Part shown: piece by piece, positions 1 through 9,395 of the stretch
How the letters are laid out: every line of letters begins with the position of its first letter
How positions within the stretch are numbered: position 1 is the stretch's first letter
Source of the DNA: Photorhabdus khanii NC19
GTDB lineage: Bacteria; Pseudomonadota; Gammaproteobacteria; Enterobacterales; Enterobacteriaceae
Assembly (NCBI RefSeq): GCF_000517265.1
Contig: NZ_AYSJ01000002.1
Location: 244,778 to 308,777, forward strand
DNA length: 64,000 nt
Reading direction: 5' to 3'
Notes under the pieces: generated by a model
Told to the model about the DNA's origin: nothing
Seen by the model: only the letters and a program-made list of their open reading frames with translations
Databases searched by the model: none
Translations under genes and position numbers: made by a program

Positions 1-2
1 AG

Positions 3-386
3 CATCAGGTCATACAACAACCCGGCCATTGTTGGCTTGCTCGTACTAAAACGGATGAACATAACTGGCCTGAAAATGTAGAGCAGATACTGTTGCCTGC
101 TCATGGTGCTGGTGTAGATTTAGTGTTATTGATGATGCAATTGGGTAAACGTCAGATTAATACTGTCTGGGCCGAATGCGGCCCGCTGTTGGCGGGTGCA
201 TTACTGACTTTGGGGCTGGTAGATGAATTGATATTTTATGTTGCGCCAAAAGTGCTGGGTGATGCCGCCTGTGGTTTGTTTACCATTCCTGAACTTAAAA
301 ATCTGGCGGATGCGCCGGAATTTAACATTTTTGATGTACAGCAAGTCGGGCCTGATCTTCGTCTGCGTTTGCGGCCTGTATACTGA
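3..386 (+). CDS. ribD: RibD C-terminal part (5' end outside window)
   Basis: This is the 3' end of the bifunctional riboflavin biosynthesis protein: the C-terminal half of RibD, the NADPH-dependent 5-amino-6-(5-phosphoribosylamino)uracil reductase domain, acting in the cytoplasm. The frame is open from base 3. The motif 'TVWAECGPLLAGALL' (near base 165-210) is the conserved reductase signature, and the end 'FDVQQVGPDLRLRLRPVY' is typical of enterobacterial RibD. The N-terminal deaminase domain lies upstream and cannot be seen. The next gene, ribH, is the following step but one in the same pathway, about 125 bp downstream on the same strand, which supports the assignment. Confidence 0.9.
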   Translation, partial: HQVIQQPGHCWLARTKTDEHNWPENVEQILLPAHGAGVDLVLLMMQLGKRQINTVWAECGPLLAGALLTLGLVDELIFYVAPKVLGDAACGLFTIPELKNLADAPEFNIFDVQQVGPDLRLRLRPVY

Positions 387-512
387 TTGAATATGTGAGT
401 GCGGGTTAACCCGCCTGTTTTTATGCTCTGTTGCTAAATCGGCAGGCGCGGCTAACGAAAGAATATGATAGAATCCGCCCCCCCGCGGATATGAACAGAT
501 ATAAGGAAGGCT

Positions 513-983
513 ATGAACGTCATCAAAGGTATTGTTGCGGCTCCACAAGCTCGTGTGGCGATTGCCATTGCACGTTTTAACAACTTCATTAATGATAATC
601 TGTTAGAAGGCGCGATAGATGCGCTTGAGCGTATCGGCCAGGTGACCTCAGAGAATATCACTGTTGTCTGGGTTCCTGGTGCATATGAATTACCATTGAC
701 GGTAAAAACATTGGTCGAAACCCAAAAATATGACGCAGTTGTCGCGCTGGGTACCGTTATCCGTGGTGGTACCGCTCACTTTGAATACGTTGCTGGTGAA
801 TGCAGTTCCGGTCTGTCTAATGTAGCAATGACCAGTAAAATCCCAGTAGCATTTGGTGTTCTGACTACAGAAAGCATTGAACAGGCGATTGAACGCGCGG
901 GAACCAAGGCGGGCAATAAAGGCGCAGAAGCTGCATTAACCGCACTGGAAATGGTCAATGTAATTAATGCCATTAAAGGCTGA
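513..983 (+). CDS. ribH: 6,7-dimethyl-8-ribityllumazine synthase
   Basis: Lumazine synthase condenses 5-amino-6-ribitylaminouracil with 3,4-dihydroxy-2-butanone-4-phosphate, the penultimate step of riboflavin synthesis. In most bacteria it forms a 60-subunit shell. The 156-residue product has the full family length. Visible family motifs are '[15 protein letters not shown]' at the N-terminus, '[10 protein letters not shown]' for substrate binding, and '[14 protein letters not shown]', where the His is the conserved catalytic residue. The start is set by AAGGAAGG just upstream of the ATG. It sits between ribD and nusB as in E. coli (where it is also called ribE) and probably forms an operon with nusB, only 26 bp downstream. 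Confidence 0.96.
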   Translation: MNVIKGIVAAPQARVAIAIARFNNFINDNLLEGAIDALERIGQVTSENITVVWVPGAYELPLTVKTLVETQKYDAVVALGTVIRGGTAHFEYVAGECSSGLSNVAMTSKIPVAFGVLTTESIEQAIERAGTKAGNKGAEAALTALEMVNVINAIKG

Positions 984-1009
984 TTTTAGTTTTAATTAAG
1001 GGGAATCTT

Positions 1010-1426
1010 GTGAAACCTGCTGCTCGTCGTCGTGCTCGTGAGTGCGCTGTTCAGGCTATATACTCATGGCAATTATCTGGCAATGACATTGCTGACGTTG
1101 AATTACAGTTTCTGTCGGAGCAGGACGTCACTGGTGTTGACGTAACCTATTTTCGTGAATTGCTGTCAGGGGTCGCTGTGAACGCAGTTAAGCTGGATGC
1201 TTTGATGGCTCCTTATCTTTCCCGTCAGCTTGAAGAGTTAGGTCAGGTAGAAAAAGCCATTTTGCGTATTGCTATGTTTGAACTAAGTTATCGTGATGAT
1301 GTCCCTTATAAAGTGGCTATTAACGAAGCTATCGAATTGGCCAAAGTCTTCGGTGCTGAAGATAGTCACAAATTCGTGAACGGGGTACTGGATAAATCTG
1401 GCCCAGCAGCACGCAAGAAAAGATAA
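1010..1426 (+). CDS. nusB: Transcription antitermination factor NusB (GTG start)
   Basis: NusB binds boxA RNA together with ribosomal protein S10 (NusE) and supports rRNA antitermination. The product is 138 residues, the normal length. It begins [20 protein letters not shown], where the Arg-rich N-terminal helix is the RNA-binding segment. The conserved '[11 protein letters not shown]'-type core appears here as '[14 protein letters not shown]', and 'KFVNGVLDK' is near the end. The start is GTG, with AAGGGGAA 6-8 bases upstream; no better ATG is in frame. It lies 26 bp behind ribH, so co-transcription is likely. Confidence 0.95.
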   Translation: MKPAARRRARECAVQAIYSWQLSGNDIADVELQFLSEQDVTGVDVTYFRELLSGVAVNAVKLDALMAPYLSRQLEELGQVEKAILRIAMFELSYRDDVPYKVAINEAIELAKVFGAEDSHKFVNGVLDKSGPAARKKR

Positions 1427-1470
1427 TTCTCACTGCTTGCCGGGTTTTTCCCACCGTAGACGATGATTTA

Positions 1471-1492
1471 TAAGGCCGGGATACCGGCCTTA
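1471..1492. terminator. Hairpin between nusB and thiL
   Basis: A perfect 9-bp stem (TAAGGCCGG, 1471-1479, paired with CCGGCCTTA, 1484-1492) closes a GATA loop. No T-run follows on the + strand. It may therefore be a processing or attenuating hairpin, or a weak terminator, between nusB and thiL rather than a full rho-independent terminator. Confidence 0.45.
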
Positions 1493-1528
1493 TGTACGTA
1501 ATCATCTGTAACTTTTTGGGATTCTATT

Positions 1529-2518
1529 ATGGCATGTGGCGAATTTGACCTCATTGCGCGTTATTTTGATCGCCAGGTAACTAACCGGCGTGACGTAAAT
1601 CTGGGTATTGGTGATGACTGTGCACTGATGACGCTGGCCGATAAACAGCAATTAGCTGTCAGCACGGATACCTTGGTTTCAGGCGTTCATTTCTTACCTG
1701 ATATTTCTCCTGAAGATTTGGCTTATAAATCTCTGGCGGTGAATTTAAGTGATCTGGCCGCTGTCGGTGCTGATCCAGCCTGGCTTTCACTTGCGTTGAC
1801 ATTACCGGAAATAGATGAGTGTTGGCTAAGTGGTTTCAGTGACAGCCTCTTTGAACAATTGCGTTATTACGGTATGCAGCTTATCGGTGGTGACACCACC
1901 CGTGGTCCAATGAGTCTGACATTAACGATTCATGGTCTGGTTCCCGCAGGCAGAGCATTGCGGCGTGCCGGCGCAAAAAATGGCGATTGGATTTATGTGA
2001 GTGGCTCGTTGGGTGACAGTGCGGCAGGTTTGGCTCTGTTGCAAAACCATTTGCAAATTTCTGATCCAGAGTCCCGTGATTGGCTAATTCAACGTCATCT
2101 CCGGCCACAACCCCGTATTTTGTTAGGGCAGGCATTGCGTAACCTGGCAACGTCAGCAATTGATTTGTCTGATGGCTTGATTTCCGATCTGGGCCACATA
2201 TTGAAAGCCAGCCGATGTGGAGCCAGAATAAATCTGGATGCGATCCCTTACTCTGGTGCAATGAAACAATACGTTGAACCGCAACAGGCACTTATGTGGG
2301 CTTTGAGTGGCGGGGAGGATTATGAATTATGTTTTACTGTCCCGGAAAGGAATCGCGGCGCGCTGGAAATCGCTTTGGCTCATACTGGCGCTGGTTTTAG
2401 CTGTGTCGGGCAGATTATGCCGGAATCAGAAGAGATTCGTTATTACAGCAATAATAAAGAGATTAAATTGGATCTAAAAGGGTTCGATCACTTTATTACC
2501 GAGGAAGCACATGGATGA
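1529..2518 (+). CDS. thiL: Thiamine-monophosphate kinase
   Basis: ThiL phosphorylates thiamine monophosphate to thiamine diphosphate using ATP, the last step of TPP synthesis, in the cytoplasm. The 329-residue product has the normal length. It belongs to the PurM/AIR synthetase fold: 'GIGDDCALM' near the N-terminus and '[13 protein letters not shown]'-type metal-binding region ('[13 protein letters not shown]' here), then '[18 protein letters not shown]', 'GGDTTRG' and 'DLSDGL' follow in the order expected for ThiL. Its last 8 bp overlap pgpA, indicating translational coupling. I saw no TPP riboswitch upstream. Confidence 0.95.
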   Translation: MACGEFDLIARYFDRQVTNRRDVNLGIGDDCALMTLADKQQLAVSTDTLVSGVHFLPDISPEDLAYKSLAVNLSDLAAVGADPAWLSLALTLPEIDECWLSGFSDSLFEQLRYYGMQLIGGDTTRGPMSLTLTIHGLVPAGRALRRAGAKNGDWIYVSGSLGDSAAGLALLQNHLQISDPESRDWLIQRHLRPQPRILLGQALRNLATSAIDLSDGLISDLGHILKASRCGARINLDAIPYSGAMKQYVEPQQALMWALSGGEDYELCFTVPERNRGALEIALAHTGAGFSCVGQIMPESEEIRYYSNNKEIKLDLKGFDHFITEEAHG

Positions 2519-3002
2519 GGCAAAACGCCGTTTACGGATGAGTAATCCCTGGCATTTATTAGCGACGGGTTTTGGTAGTGGGCTATCGCCGGTAATGCCA
2601 GGAACAATGGGATCTGCTGCTGCTATTCCATTCTGGTTATTACTGATGCAGTTTCCAGAATGGGTTTGCTGGTTGGTGATTATTGCCGGAATGTTGTTCG
2701 GGATAATGATTTGCCAGCGTACTTCTGATGATATGAAAGTTCATGACCACGGCAGTATTGTCTGGGATGAATTTATCGGTATGTGGATCACATTAATGGC
2801 GATTCCTGTGGTTAACTGGCAGTGGGTTTTAACGGGTTTTATTGTGTTCCGTATTTTGGATATGTGGAAACCATGGCCTATTCGCTGGTTTGATCGTTAT
2901 GTTCATGGCGGATTAGGTATCATGTTAGATGATATTATCGCAGCTGTATTTTCTTTCGCCATTGTTTGGTTACTGGCGTTTTATCAGATTTTGACTTTCT
3001 GA
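2511..3002 (+). CDS. pgpA: Phosphatidylglycerophosphatase A
   Basis: PgpA removes phosphate from phosphatidylglycerophosphate to give phosphatidylglycerol; it is an inner-membrane protein. The 163-residue product has about four hydrophobic segments. It carries the family signature '[18 protein letters not shown]' near residues 18-35 and '[15 protein letters not shown]' near residues 79-93, whose acidic residues are metal/catalytic ligands. The ATG overlaps the end of thiL by 8 bp, as in other enterobacteria. The gene is intact; disorder begins right after its stop. Confidence 0.94.
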   Translation: MDEAKRRLRMSNPWHLLATGFGSGLSPVMPGTMGSAAAIPFWLLLMQFPEWVCWLVIIAGMLFGIMICQRTSDDMKVHDHGSIVWDEFIGMWITLMAIPVVNWQWVLTGFIVFRILDMWKPWPIRWFDRYVHGGLGIMLDDIIAAVFSFAIVWLLAFYQILTF

Positions 3003-3029
3003 TGTGCAGTGCATTTGATTATTAAGTCT

Positions 3030-3267
3030 ATTTACGGTTTTTATAAATCGACTGGGTATAATATTTGGGTGCATATCGAGCAAAAGAGGGATAGGATCTG
3101 CCTCTCCACCAAATTGTTCCATTGGGCTCTCCCATTTTTCAGCGGGATTTATGACGAAGGCTTTCTAGCCCTTCTAACATGTCATGGGTGAAGCCTGTTC
3201 TTCAATACTTCGTCACTAATACCAAGTGATATTTCATCTTGTAGACACCGTGATAATGTGATTTCAT
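3030..3267 (-). pseudogene. IS200/IS605-type TnpA transposase, degenerate remnant
   Basis: Read on the minus strand from an ATG at 3267, the translation begins MKSHYHGVYKMKYHLVLVTKY, which closely resembles the start of Y1 (HUH) transposases of the IS200/IS605 group. A TGA at 3204-3202 interrupts it after 21 codons. The text then continues as 'RTGFTHDMLEGLE' and, after a frame change near 3140, as 'EKWESPMEQFGGEADPIP' and 'LLLDMHPNIIPSRFIKTVN' down to about 3030. The family's catalytic HUH motif (normally DHVHLL) has become DPIPLL, so both histidines are gone. About 80 of roughly 150 residues remain; the Tyr-bearing C-terminal part is missing. No terminal hairpins or tnpB were seen. The family call rests on motif memory, without a database search. 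Confidence 0.7.
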
Positions 3268-3310
3268 TAGTAATGTGATGATTTTATTGTTTTTTTACGA
3301 GAATAACTAG

Positions 3311-4246
3311 TTTGCCGGGCAGCTGGAAGCATCGCGCCTTGCAGCCCTCGCGGCGTTCTTGATTGGACTCGGTTGGGGAATGTTCTATATCAGTGGGCCC
3401 ATGGCATTGTCGGAGCGTGTTACCGATGTTGACAGGGATCACTAGTTTACCCGCTTTAGTGCGTTTCAAATGGCTGGGATTTGCGGCGGTCCTATCCTTC
3501 TCACCGCAGCGGTTGAACAGGCAGGAGTGCCCGTCCAAACAACGTTTCTCCTTGTTGGCATCGTTGGTACCTTCGCCTCACTGCTTCTGGCGATTTTTGG
3601 GATCAGGGAGCCGCGTGGTCAACGGGAGTTATCACTGAGACCTTGGGTGAAAAAAATAACGAAGATCGCCGCAAGTAGTGCGATCCGTCCCATTGTGATG
3701 GTAGGTCTGGGAGGCTGCGTATTCTCCGGCATGATGTCGTTCCAGAGTTCACTTGTCGAAGGAACTCGTGCAAATGCAAGTACATTCTTCGCTGTACATG
3801 CAGCGACCGTGGTTGTGTCGCGGCTTTTGTTGGCCCGAGGTTTATCGACAATGCCCCGTATCCCGTTAGTCACTACGCTGATGTTATTCTTAATCATGGG
3901 CATTTTGGCTCTGCTGGGTATACCGGTTCACCCCGTGTTCCAGATTGTGGCGGCCATGTTAACGGGGATAGGGTATGGATTGGTGTATCCTGTCATTCAA
4001 ACATGGGCAGTAAACGACTCTGCTATTGAGAATCGTCATGCGGCTCTCACCTGGTTTGTTGCCGCCTATTTTGTAGGTATATTTGGATTTCCGGTGATAG
4101 GTGGATGGATATTAGTTAGCGGGGGCAAGGCTTTGTTTATCCCCGTCCTGGCCGCAATAGCTTCTCTTGAACTTGTGATGGCGTTATTGGGTGGGCGGTG
4201 GTTTTGCCGCATTAAGGACAAGCATGCGGCTTTATCAAAAGTATAA
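3311..4246 (+). pseudogene. MFS transporter, N-terminally truncated and with an in-frame amber codon
   Basis: The frame encodes an MFS-type permease with repeated hydrophobic segments, but it is broken. Residues matching the family start around 'AGQLEASRLAALAAFLIGLG' (from 3314), already inside the N-terminal half; a TAG in the same frame lies just upstream (3308-3310). A second in-frame TAG at 3443-3445 falls between '...TDVDRDH' and 'FTRFSAFQMAGICGGPILL'; the reading frame is the same on both sides, so this is a nonsense change and not a frameshift. An ATG at 3470 could restart translation of a 258-residue piece with about 7-8 membrane segments. Usual MFS length is near 400; about 90-100 N-terminal residues are absent. 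Substrate unknown. Base composition is more GC-rich than neighbouring genes, consistent with transfer. Confidence 0.7.
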
Positions 4247-4500
4247 AGCGGCGAAACCGACTTTTTGTTTTTTGCCCCATACCGCTGAGATTTATTCACT
4301 ATTAATGCGTCCGTAAAGTTGGCTTGCTTAGTCCTACCGCCGCATTTAATCGGCTTTGCATTGATGTAGTCGTCCAATGCACACCAGAACGCATAGCCAT
4401 CTTCGAAGACAACATTGGGTTCTTCAATAAGGCTATGCAACACATCTACCAGCGGCTCTTTAGAATGTCCTATTATCCCTATATACTCAGAAAAATAGCC
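4220..4500 (-). pseudogene. PIN-domain (VapC-like) toxin, C-terminal fragment
   Basis: A minus-strand frame reaching from 4536 contains 'EPLVDVLHSLIEEPNVVFED', 'ALDDYINAKPIKCGGRTKQA' followed by NFTDALIVNKSQRYG, then SPLYTFDKAA. This order (helix, FTDALI acidic motif, TFDKAA C-terminal acidic motif) is that of the C-terminal two thirds of PIN-domain ribonucleases such as VapC. The N-terminal strand with the first catalytic Asp is absent, no VapB-like antitoxin gene is present, and the frame runs on into sequence antisense to the MFS pseudogene without a natural end. One end overlaps the dxs stop and the other overlaps the MFS 3' end. I infer a toxin-antitoxin remnant; the identification is by motif only. 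Confidence 0.5.
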
Positions 4501-6352
4501 TTTTATTGATACTATTTTGAATGCCTGCGGCATCAAGCCCTAAATCAGCTCTGATTTCTTCCTGGCTGCCTTGTGGCACAAATTGGTCAGGCAGGCCAAT
4601 GTTCAGAATTTGCACAAGACGGCCTTCTTGCATCAACAGTTCATTAACACCACTGCCGGCACCACCCATAACCGCGTTTTCTTCCAAAGTGACCAGTAAA
4701 TCATGGCTGCCAGCCATTTGCAGAACCAGCTCTTTATCCAGTGGCTTAACGAAACGCATATCAACGACAGTCGCGTCCAGTGATTTTGCTGCTGTTAGTG
4801 CATCGGGTAACAGAGTGCCAAAGTTCAGAATTGCTACTTTCTTACCCTGACGGTGAATAACACCTTTACCAATGGGCAACTGCTCGAATGGTTGACGTTC
4901 TGCGCCAGTTCCTGCTCCTCGCGGATAGCGTACTGCTACCGGACCTTGCTGGTAATGATAACCGGTATGCAGCATTTGGCGGCATTCGTTCTCATCACTT
5001 GGTGCCATGATCACCATGTTGGGAATGCAACGAAGGAATGAGAGATCAAACGCTCCTTGATGTGTCTGACCATCAGCGCCAACGATGCCACCGCGATCTA
5101 TTGCAAACAGTACAGGCAGATTCTGGATTGCGACATCATGAATAAGCTGATCATAAGCACGTTGCAAGAATGTTGAGTAGATAGCGACAATCGGCTTGTA
5201 ACCACCAATTGCCAGACCAGCGGCAAAAGTCACGGCATGTTGTTCTGCGATAGCGACATCAAAGTATTGATCCGGATATTCGCGGGAGAATCGCACCAGA
5301 CCGGAGCCTTCACGCATAGCCGGAGTGATCGCCATCAGTTTCTTATCGTTAGCGGCTTCTTCACATAGCCAGTCTCCAAATATTTTGGAGAACGTCGGGC
5401 GGTTGTCTGAACTCTTGGGTAATGTACCGCTAGCCGGATCAAATTTAGGCACCGCATGCCAACTGATAGGATCTTTTTCGGCTGGCGCATAGCCACGGCC
5501 TTTTTTGGTCATGATATGTAGGAGTTGTGGCCCTTTCAGCTCGCGCATATTTTTCAGTGTCTGAGTTAATGTCAGTACATCATGTCCGTCAATCGGTCCT
5601 ATGTAGTTAAAGCCCAGTTCTTCAAACATTGTGCCGGGAATGACCATCCCTTTGATATGTTCTTCGGTTTTTTTCAGTAATTCTTTAATGGGGGGCAGGT
5701 TAGAAAAGACTTTTTTTCCACCTTCCCGTAGTGTGGTATAGAGTTTCCCGGAAAGAAGCTGAGCCAGATGGTTATTTAACGCACCGACGTTCTCTGAGAT
5801 AGACATTTCGTTGTCATTAAGAATGACCAGCATATCGGGATCGATATCCCCCGCGTGGTTCATCGCTTCAAAGGCCATACCCGCCGTTATCGCGCCGTCA
5901 CCAATAACACAGACTGTGCGGCGGTCTTTGCCTTCACGCTGAGCGGCAATTGCCATACCTAATCCAGCGCTGATGGAGGTAGATGAGTGCCCGACGCACA
6001 AGGTGTCGTATTCACTTTCATCCCGCCAGGGGAAGGGATGAAGTCCATTTTTCTGACGAATAGTATCAATACGATCCCGGCGTCCTGTCAGGATCTTGTG
6101 CGGATAAGCCTGATGACCAACATCCCATACTAGTTTATCGAAAGGCGTTTTATAGACATAATGCAATGCCACAGTCAGTTCAACGGTACCAAGACCGGAG
6201 GCAAAATGACCACTGGAGCGACTGACACTGTTTAGCAAGAATTGCCGAAGTTCATCACATAGCTTCGGCAGGCTCTCTTTTGGCAACATACGAAGTTCTT
6301 CAGGATTTTCCGCTAATGCCAATGTTGGGTATTTGGCTATATCAATGCTCAT
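4487..6352 (-). CDS. dxs: 1-deoxy-D-xylulose-5-phosphate synthase
   Basis: DXS condenses pyruvate with glyceraldehyde-3-phosphate using thiamine diphosphate, the entry step of the MEP isoprenoid pathway (also feeding thiamine and pyridoxine synthesis). The 621-residue product has the expected length. Visible are the N-terminal TPP motif '[20 protein letters not shown]' with [12 protein letters not shown] following, '[17 protein letters not shown]', and the transketolase pyrimidine-domain motif '[17 protein letters not shown]' with the catalytic Glu. It is the last gene of xseB-ispA-dxs. Its final codons (NKRLFF) extend a few residues beyond the usual end and overlap the PIN-domain fragment, so the 3' junction may have been altered by the insertion there. 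Confidence 0.96.
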   Translation of the reverse strand: MSIDIAKYPTLALAENPEELRMLPKESLPKLCDELRQFLLNSVSRSSGHFASGLGTVELTVALHYVYKTPFDKLVWDVGHQAYPHKILTGRRDRIDTIRQKNGLHPFPWRDESEYDTLCVGHSSTSISAGLGMAIAAQREGKDRRTVCVIGDGAITAGMAFEAMNHAGDIDPDMLVILNDNEMSISENVGALNNHLAQLLSGKLYTTLREGGKKVFSNLPPIKELLKKTEEHIKGMVIPGTMFEELGFNYIGPIDGHDVLTLTQTLKNMRELKGPQLLHIMTKKGRGYAPAEKDPISWHAVPKFDPASGTLPKSSDNRPTFSKIFGDWLCEEAANDKKLMAITPAMREGSGLVRFSREYPDQYFDVAIAEQHAVTFAAGLAIGGYKPIVAIYSTFLQRAYDQLIHDVAIQNLPVLFAIDRGGIVGADGQTHQGAFDLSFLRCIPNMVIMAPSDENECRQMLHTGYHYQQGPVAVRYPRGAGTGAERQPFEQLPIGKGVIHRQGKKVAILNFGTLLPDALTAAKSLDATVVDMRFVKPLDKELVLQMAGSHDLLVTLEENAVMGGAGSGVNELLMQEGRLVQILNIGLPDQFVPQGSQEEIRADLGLDAAGIQNSINKRLFF

Positions 6353-6472
6353 TTGATGCTCGTTAAGAAGTGTTTATTAATAGAGCTGCTGGAGGCCAAA
6401 TTTACCAACAGACCTTATAACTCATCCCATTAGGTTATTTTATGTAATGATAACGCTTATTGGGATAGGTAA

Positions 6473-7390
6473 TTAATTGTTACGTTCAATGATAAAGCTG
6501 GCAAGTGCGCGCAGCATTGTTGTGTTATAGGATTTTTCTTCCAGTTTATTCAATGCTTCTAGCGCTTCTTGATACAGCTGGTGCGTTTTTTTCTGTGCTT
6601 GTTCTAACCCCAGCAATGCCGGGTAGGTACTTTTTCTTAATTGCTGGTCACTGCCTTGACGTTTTCCGATCATTTCGGTATCGCCAATGACATCGAGAAT
6701 ATCGTCATGAACCTGGAAAGCGAGGCCAATAGCCTGGGCATACTGATCCAATTCAGGTAAGGCATTATGTCCACTCTGGCCTGCGCCATAGGCTCCCATT
6801 CTGACAGCGCAACGGATAAGAGCACCCGTTTTGTGGCGATGAATTTGTTCTAGCGCATGAAGATCAATCTGTTTGCCTTCAGCTTCTAAGTCTAGGGCTT
6901 GACCGCCACACATACCGGCGATACCACTGGCGGTTGCCAACTCAGAAAGCATTTCAAGGCGATCCGCCGTTGTCACATCCGGCATTTCTCTTTTAGATAA
7001 GATTTCAAATGCCAGAGACTGTAAAGCATCTCCCGCCAAAATAGCGTGGGCCTCACCAAATTTGATGTGGCAAGTTGGTTGCCCACGGCGTAAATCATCG
7101 TTATCCATTGCGGGTAAGTCGTCATGAATTAATGAAAAAGCATGAATACATTCAACCGCTGCGGCGGGTGCATCCAGATTATTGGCAGATAATCCGAACA
7201 TGTCACCTGTGGCATAAACTAAAAATGGACGCAGACGTTTGCCACCAAGTAAAGCGCCATGTTGCATTGCCTGAACCAGTGGTCTATCTGAAAATGCCAA
7301 TGAAGATAATGTGCTTGTCAGAACGTTATTGATACGTTGTTGACAGGTCTTAAGCTGTTCTTTGAATTGAATCGGGTTTTGTTCAGGCAT
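6473..7390 (-). CDS. ispA: (2E,6E)-farnesyl diphosphate synthase
   Basis: IspA adds isopentenyl diphosphate to DMAPP and GPP to make farnesyl diphosphate, precursor of ubiquinone, undecaprenyl phosphate and heme o. The 305-residue product has both Asp-rich prenyltransferase motifs: 'LIHDDLPAMDNDD' (first, near residue 90) and 'VHDDILDVIGD' (second, near residue 230), plus 'GGKRLRPFLVYA'. It starts 4 bp after xseB and precedes dxs, the conserved enterobacterial operon; the farnesyl product is also used by cyoE further along in this window. Confidence 0.95.
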   Translation of the reverse strand: MPEQNPIQFKEQLKTCQQRINNVLTSTLSSLAFSDRPLVQAMQHGALLGGKRLRPFLVYATGDMFGLSANNLDAPAAAVECIHAFSLIHDDLPAMDNDDLRRGQPTCHIKFGEAHAILAGDALQSLAFEILSKREMPDVTTADRLEMLSELATASGIAGMCGGQALDLEAEGKQIDLHALEQIHRHKTGALIRCAVRMGAYGAGQSGHNALPELDQYAQAIGLAFQVHDDILDVIGDTEMIGKRQGSDQQLRKSTYPALLGLEQAQKKTHQLYQEALEALNKLEEKSYNTTMLRALASFIIERNN

Positions 7391-7394
7391 AGGC

Positions 7395-7673
7395 TCACTC
7401 AGTATCCGGGGAGAAGTTATTTAGCGGAGATTGGGCGTCATCGTTAAGAAGAATTTGTACCCGCTGTTCTGCTTGTTGCAAAGTCCGTTGCCCTTGACGG
7501 GCTAACTGAATACCACGCTCAAACTCGTTCAAGGCTTCTTCCAGTGCCAATTCACCGGATTCTAGACGGACGACAATGTGCTCTAACTCTTTTAATGAGC
7601 TTTCAAATGTCATTGCTGGTGTGGTTTCTGGTGTACTGCCTGGGCTTTCTGATGTTGCGTTTTTCTTTGGCAT
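7395..7673 (-). CDS. xseB: Exodeoxyribonuclease VII small subunit
   Basis: XseB is the small subunit of exonuclease VII, a processive single-strand DNA exonuclease; several copies bind the XseA large subunit (encoded elsewhere). The product is 92 residues; the core '[20 protein letters not shown]' followed by [16 protein letters not shown] is the family signature of a two-helix coiled coil. An N-terminal Ser/Thr/Pro-rich stretch (residues 1-20) makes it slightly longer than the E. coli protein (80). It is the first gene of the xseB-ispA-dxs unit and is divergent from thiI. Confidence 0.94.
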   Translation of the reverse strand: MPKKNATSESPGSTPETTPAMTFESSLKELEHIVVRLESGELALEEALNEFERGIQLARQGQRTLQQAEQRVQILLNDDAQSPLNNFSPDTE

Positions 7674-7869
7674 AATCTTTTTACTATTTAGAGTTCGCCT
7701 GAGGGTTGCAGGCTATCCTATTATGCTGGTGCAAACAAATCCTTAACTGGTTTTGTATTTTTTGCGCGCTATGTCGTGAGATAGTGCTATACTCCGCAGC
7801 CTGATTTGACTACCAGAACATGATGTCAGTTTCATTTATCAAAACTCCTAACGACTACTATAACTCACT

Positions 7870-9318
7870 ATGAAGTTTATTATTAAATTATTCCCAGAAA
7901 TCACGATCAAGAGCCAAACTGTCCGTTTGCGCTTTATTAAAATTCTTGCCAGTAATATTCGCAATGTGCTCAAAGCCTTGGGAGATAATATTGCAGTAGT
8001 TCACCATTGGGATAATATCGAAGTTCGTACTAAAGATGAAAACCTTGGCTCTCAAATTTGTGATGCGCTGACACGTATCCCCGGTATCCACCATATTCTG
8101 CAAGTAGAAGAACGTGAATTTCGTGATATGCATCATATCTTTGAACAAGCTTATGAGGCTTATGGCGAATTGCTCCATAACAAAACATTTTGTGTACGGG
8201 TTAAACGCCGTGGTAAACATGCGTTTACTTCTAATGAAGTAGAACGCTATGTCGGTGGTGGTTTAAACCAGCACATTGAATCTGCGAAAGTAAAACTGAC
8301 TCATCCTGATGTTACCGTTAATCTGGAAATTGAGCAGGATACACTGATTCTGGTGAAAGCCCGTTATGAAGGCATTGGCGGTTTTCCTATCGGAACGCAG
8401 GAAGATGTGCTGTCTCTGATTTCCGGTGGTTTTGATTCTGGTGTTTCCAGCTATATGTTGATGCGCCGTGGCTGCCGTGTTCATTATTGTTTCTTCAATC
8501 TTGGTGGTTCTGCTCATGAAATTGGTGTGAAGCAGGTCGCTCATTATCTTTGGAACCGCTTTGGCAGTTCCCATAAAGTCCGTTTTGTTGCCGTGGATTT
8601 TGAACCTGTCGTTGCTGAAATTCTGGAAAAAGTTGATGACGGGCAAATGGGTGTGGTGCTTAAACGGATGATGGTAAGAGCAGCATCTAAAGTTGCAGAA
8701 CGTTATGGTGTGCAGGCTATTGTTACCGGTGAGGCGTTGGGGCAGGTTTCCAGCCAGACGCTGACCAATCTGCGTTTGATTGATAATGCATCGGATACTT
8801 TGATTCTGCGGCCGCTGATTTCTCATGATAAGGAGCACATTATCAGACTGGCACGCGAAATTGGCACTGAGGATTTTGCCCGTACGATACCTGAGTTTTG
8901 TGGCGTTATTTCAAAAAGTCCAACTGTAAAAGCGGTTAAAGCCAAAATTGAAGCGGAAGAGGATAATTTCGATTTTGATATTCTGGAAAAAGTTATTAGT
9001 GAGGCTCAGAATATTGATATACGTCAGATCGCAGAACAAAGCAGTGAGCAAGTCGTTGAAGTTGAAACGGTCACTGAATTTGCTCCAACTGATGTATTAC
9101 TGGATATTCGTTCTCCTGATGAACAAGATGATCGGCCATTGCAGATGAATGGCGTAGAAATCAAATCACTGCCGTTCTATAAATTAAGTAGCCAGTTTGG
9201 TGACTTACCCAGAGAGAAAATCTATCTGCTCTATTGTGAGCGCGGAGTGATGAGCCGCTTGCAGGCGCTTTATCTGTGTGAACAGGGGTTTGATAATGTG
9301 AAAGTTTATCGGCCTTAA
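7870..9318 (+). CDS. thiI: tRNA 4-thiouridine synthase ThiI (with rhodanese domain)
   Basis: ThiI makes 4-thiouridine at tRNA position 8 and supplies sulfur for the thiamine thiazole. The 482 residues contain an N-terminal ferredoxin-like/THUMP region, a PP-loop '[15 protein letters not shown]' for adenylation, a Cys in '[12 protein letters not shown]' (position about 344), and a C-terminal rhodanese domain with '[14 protein letters not shown]', whose Cys is residue 456. Both Cys match the disulfide-forming pair known in E. coli ThiI. Monocistronic, divergent from xseB. Confidence 0.96.
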   Translation: MKFIIKLFPEITIKSQTVRLRFIKILASNIRNVLKALGDNIAVVHHWDNIEVRTKDENLGSQICDALTRIPGIHHILQVEEREFRDMHHIFEQAYEAYGELLHNKTFCVRVKRRGKHAFTSNEVERYVGGGLNQHIESAKVKLTHPDVTVNLEIEQDTLILVKARYEGIGGFPIGTQEDVLSLISGGFDSGVSSYMLMRRGCRVHYCFFNLGGSAHEIGVKQVAHYLWNRFGSSHKVRFVAVDFEPVVAEILEKVDDGQMGVVLKRMMVRAASKVAERYGVQAIVTGEALGQVSSQTLTNLRLIDNASDTLILRPLISHDKEHIIRLAREIGTEDFARTIPEFCGVISKSPTVKAVKAKIEAEEDNFDFDILEKVISEAQNIDIRQIAEQSSEQVVEVETVTEFAPTDVLLDIRSPDEQDDRPLQMNGVEIKSLPFYKLSSQFGDLPREKIYLLYCERGVMSRLQALYLCEQGFDNVKVYRP

Positions 9319-9330
9319 TGACGATATTTA

Positions 9331-9354
9331 GAGGCTTCCCATCAGGGAAGCCTC
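9331..9354 (+). terminator. Hairpin after thiI
   Basis: A perfect 10-bp stem (GAGGCTTCCC at 9331-9340 with GGGAAGCCTC at 9345-9354) closes a 4-base ATCA loop 12 bp past the thiI stop. The following bases are not T-rich, so termination may be weak or rho-assisted; the stem also faces the end of panE. Confidence 0.5.
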
Positions 9355-9395
9355 AATGATGAGTTTGAAGCAGGGCGCTTTTGTTTACTTTTTCA

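Noticed and set aside
1427..1528. TPP riboswitch before thiL
   Set aside because: No CTGAGA or other THI-box element; only the hairpin at 1471-1492 is present. ThiL and ThiI are usually not under this riboswitch.
3009..3191. A 60-codon + strand frame after pgpA
   Set aside because: It is antisense to the IS200-type transposase remnant and has no family features.
4487..4510. dxs as a frameshifted or truncated gene because its end is unusual
   Set aside because: The full catalytic and C-terminal domains are present, and only the last about six residues (NKRLFF) differ, so the gene should be functional.
8263..8838. 191-codon minus-strand frame inside thiI
   Set aside because: Antisense shadow; no family features, and thiI is intact.
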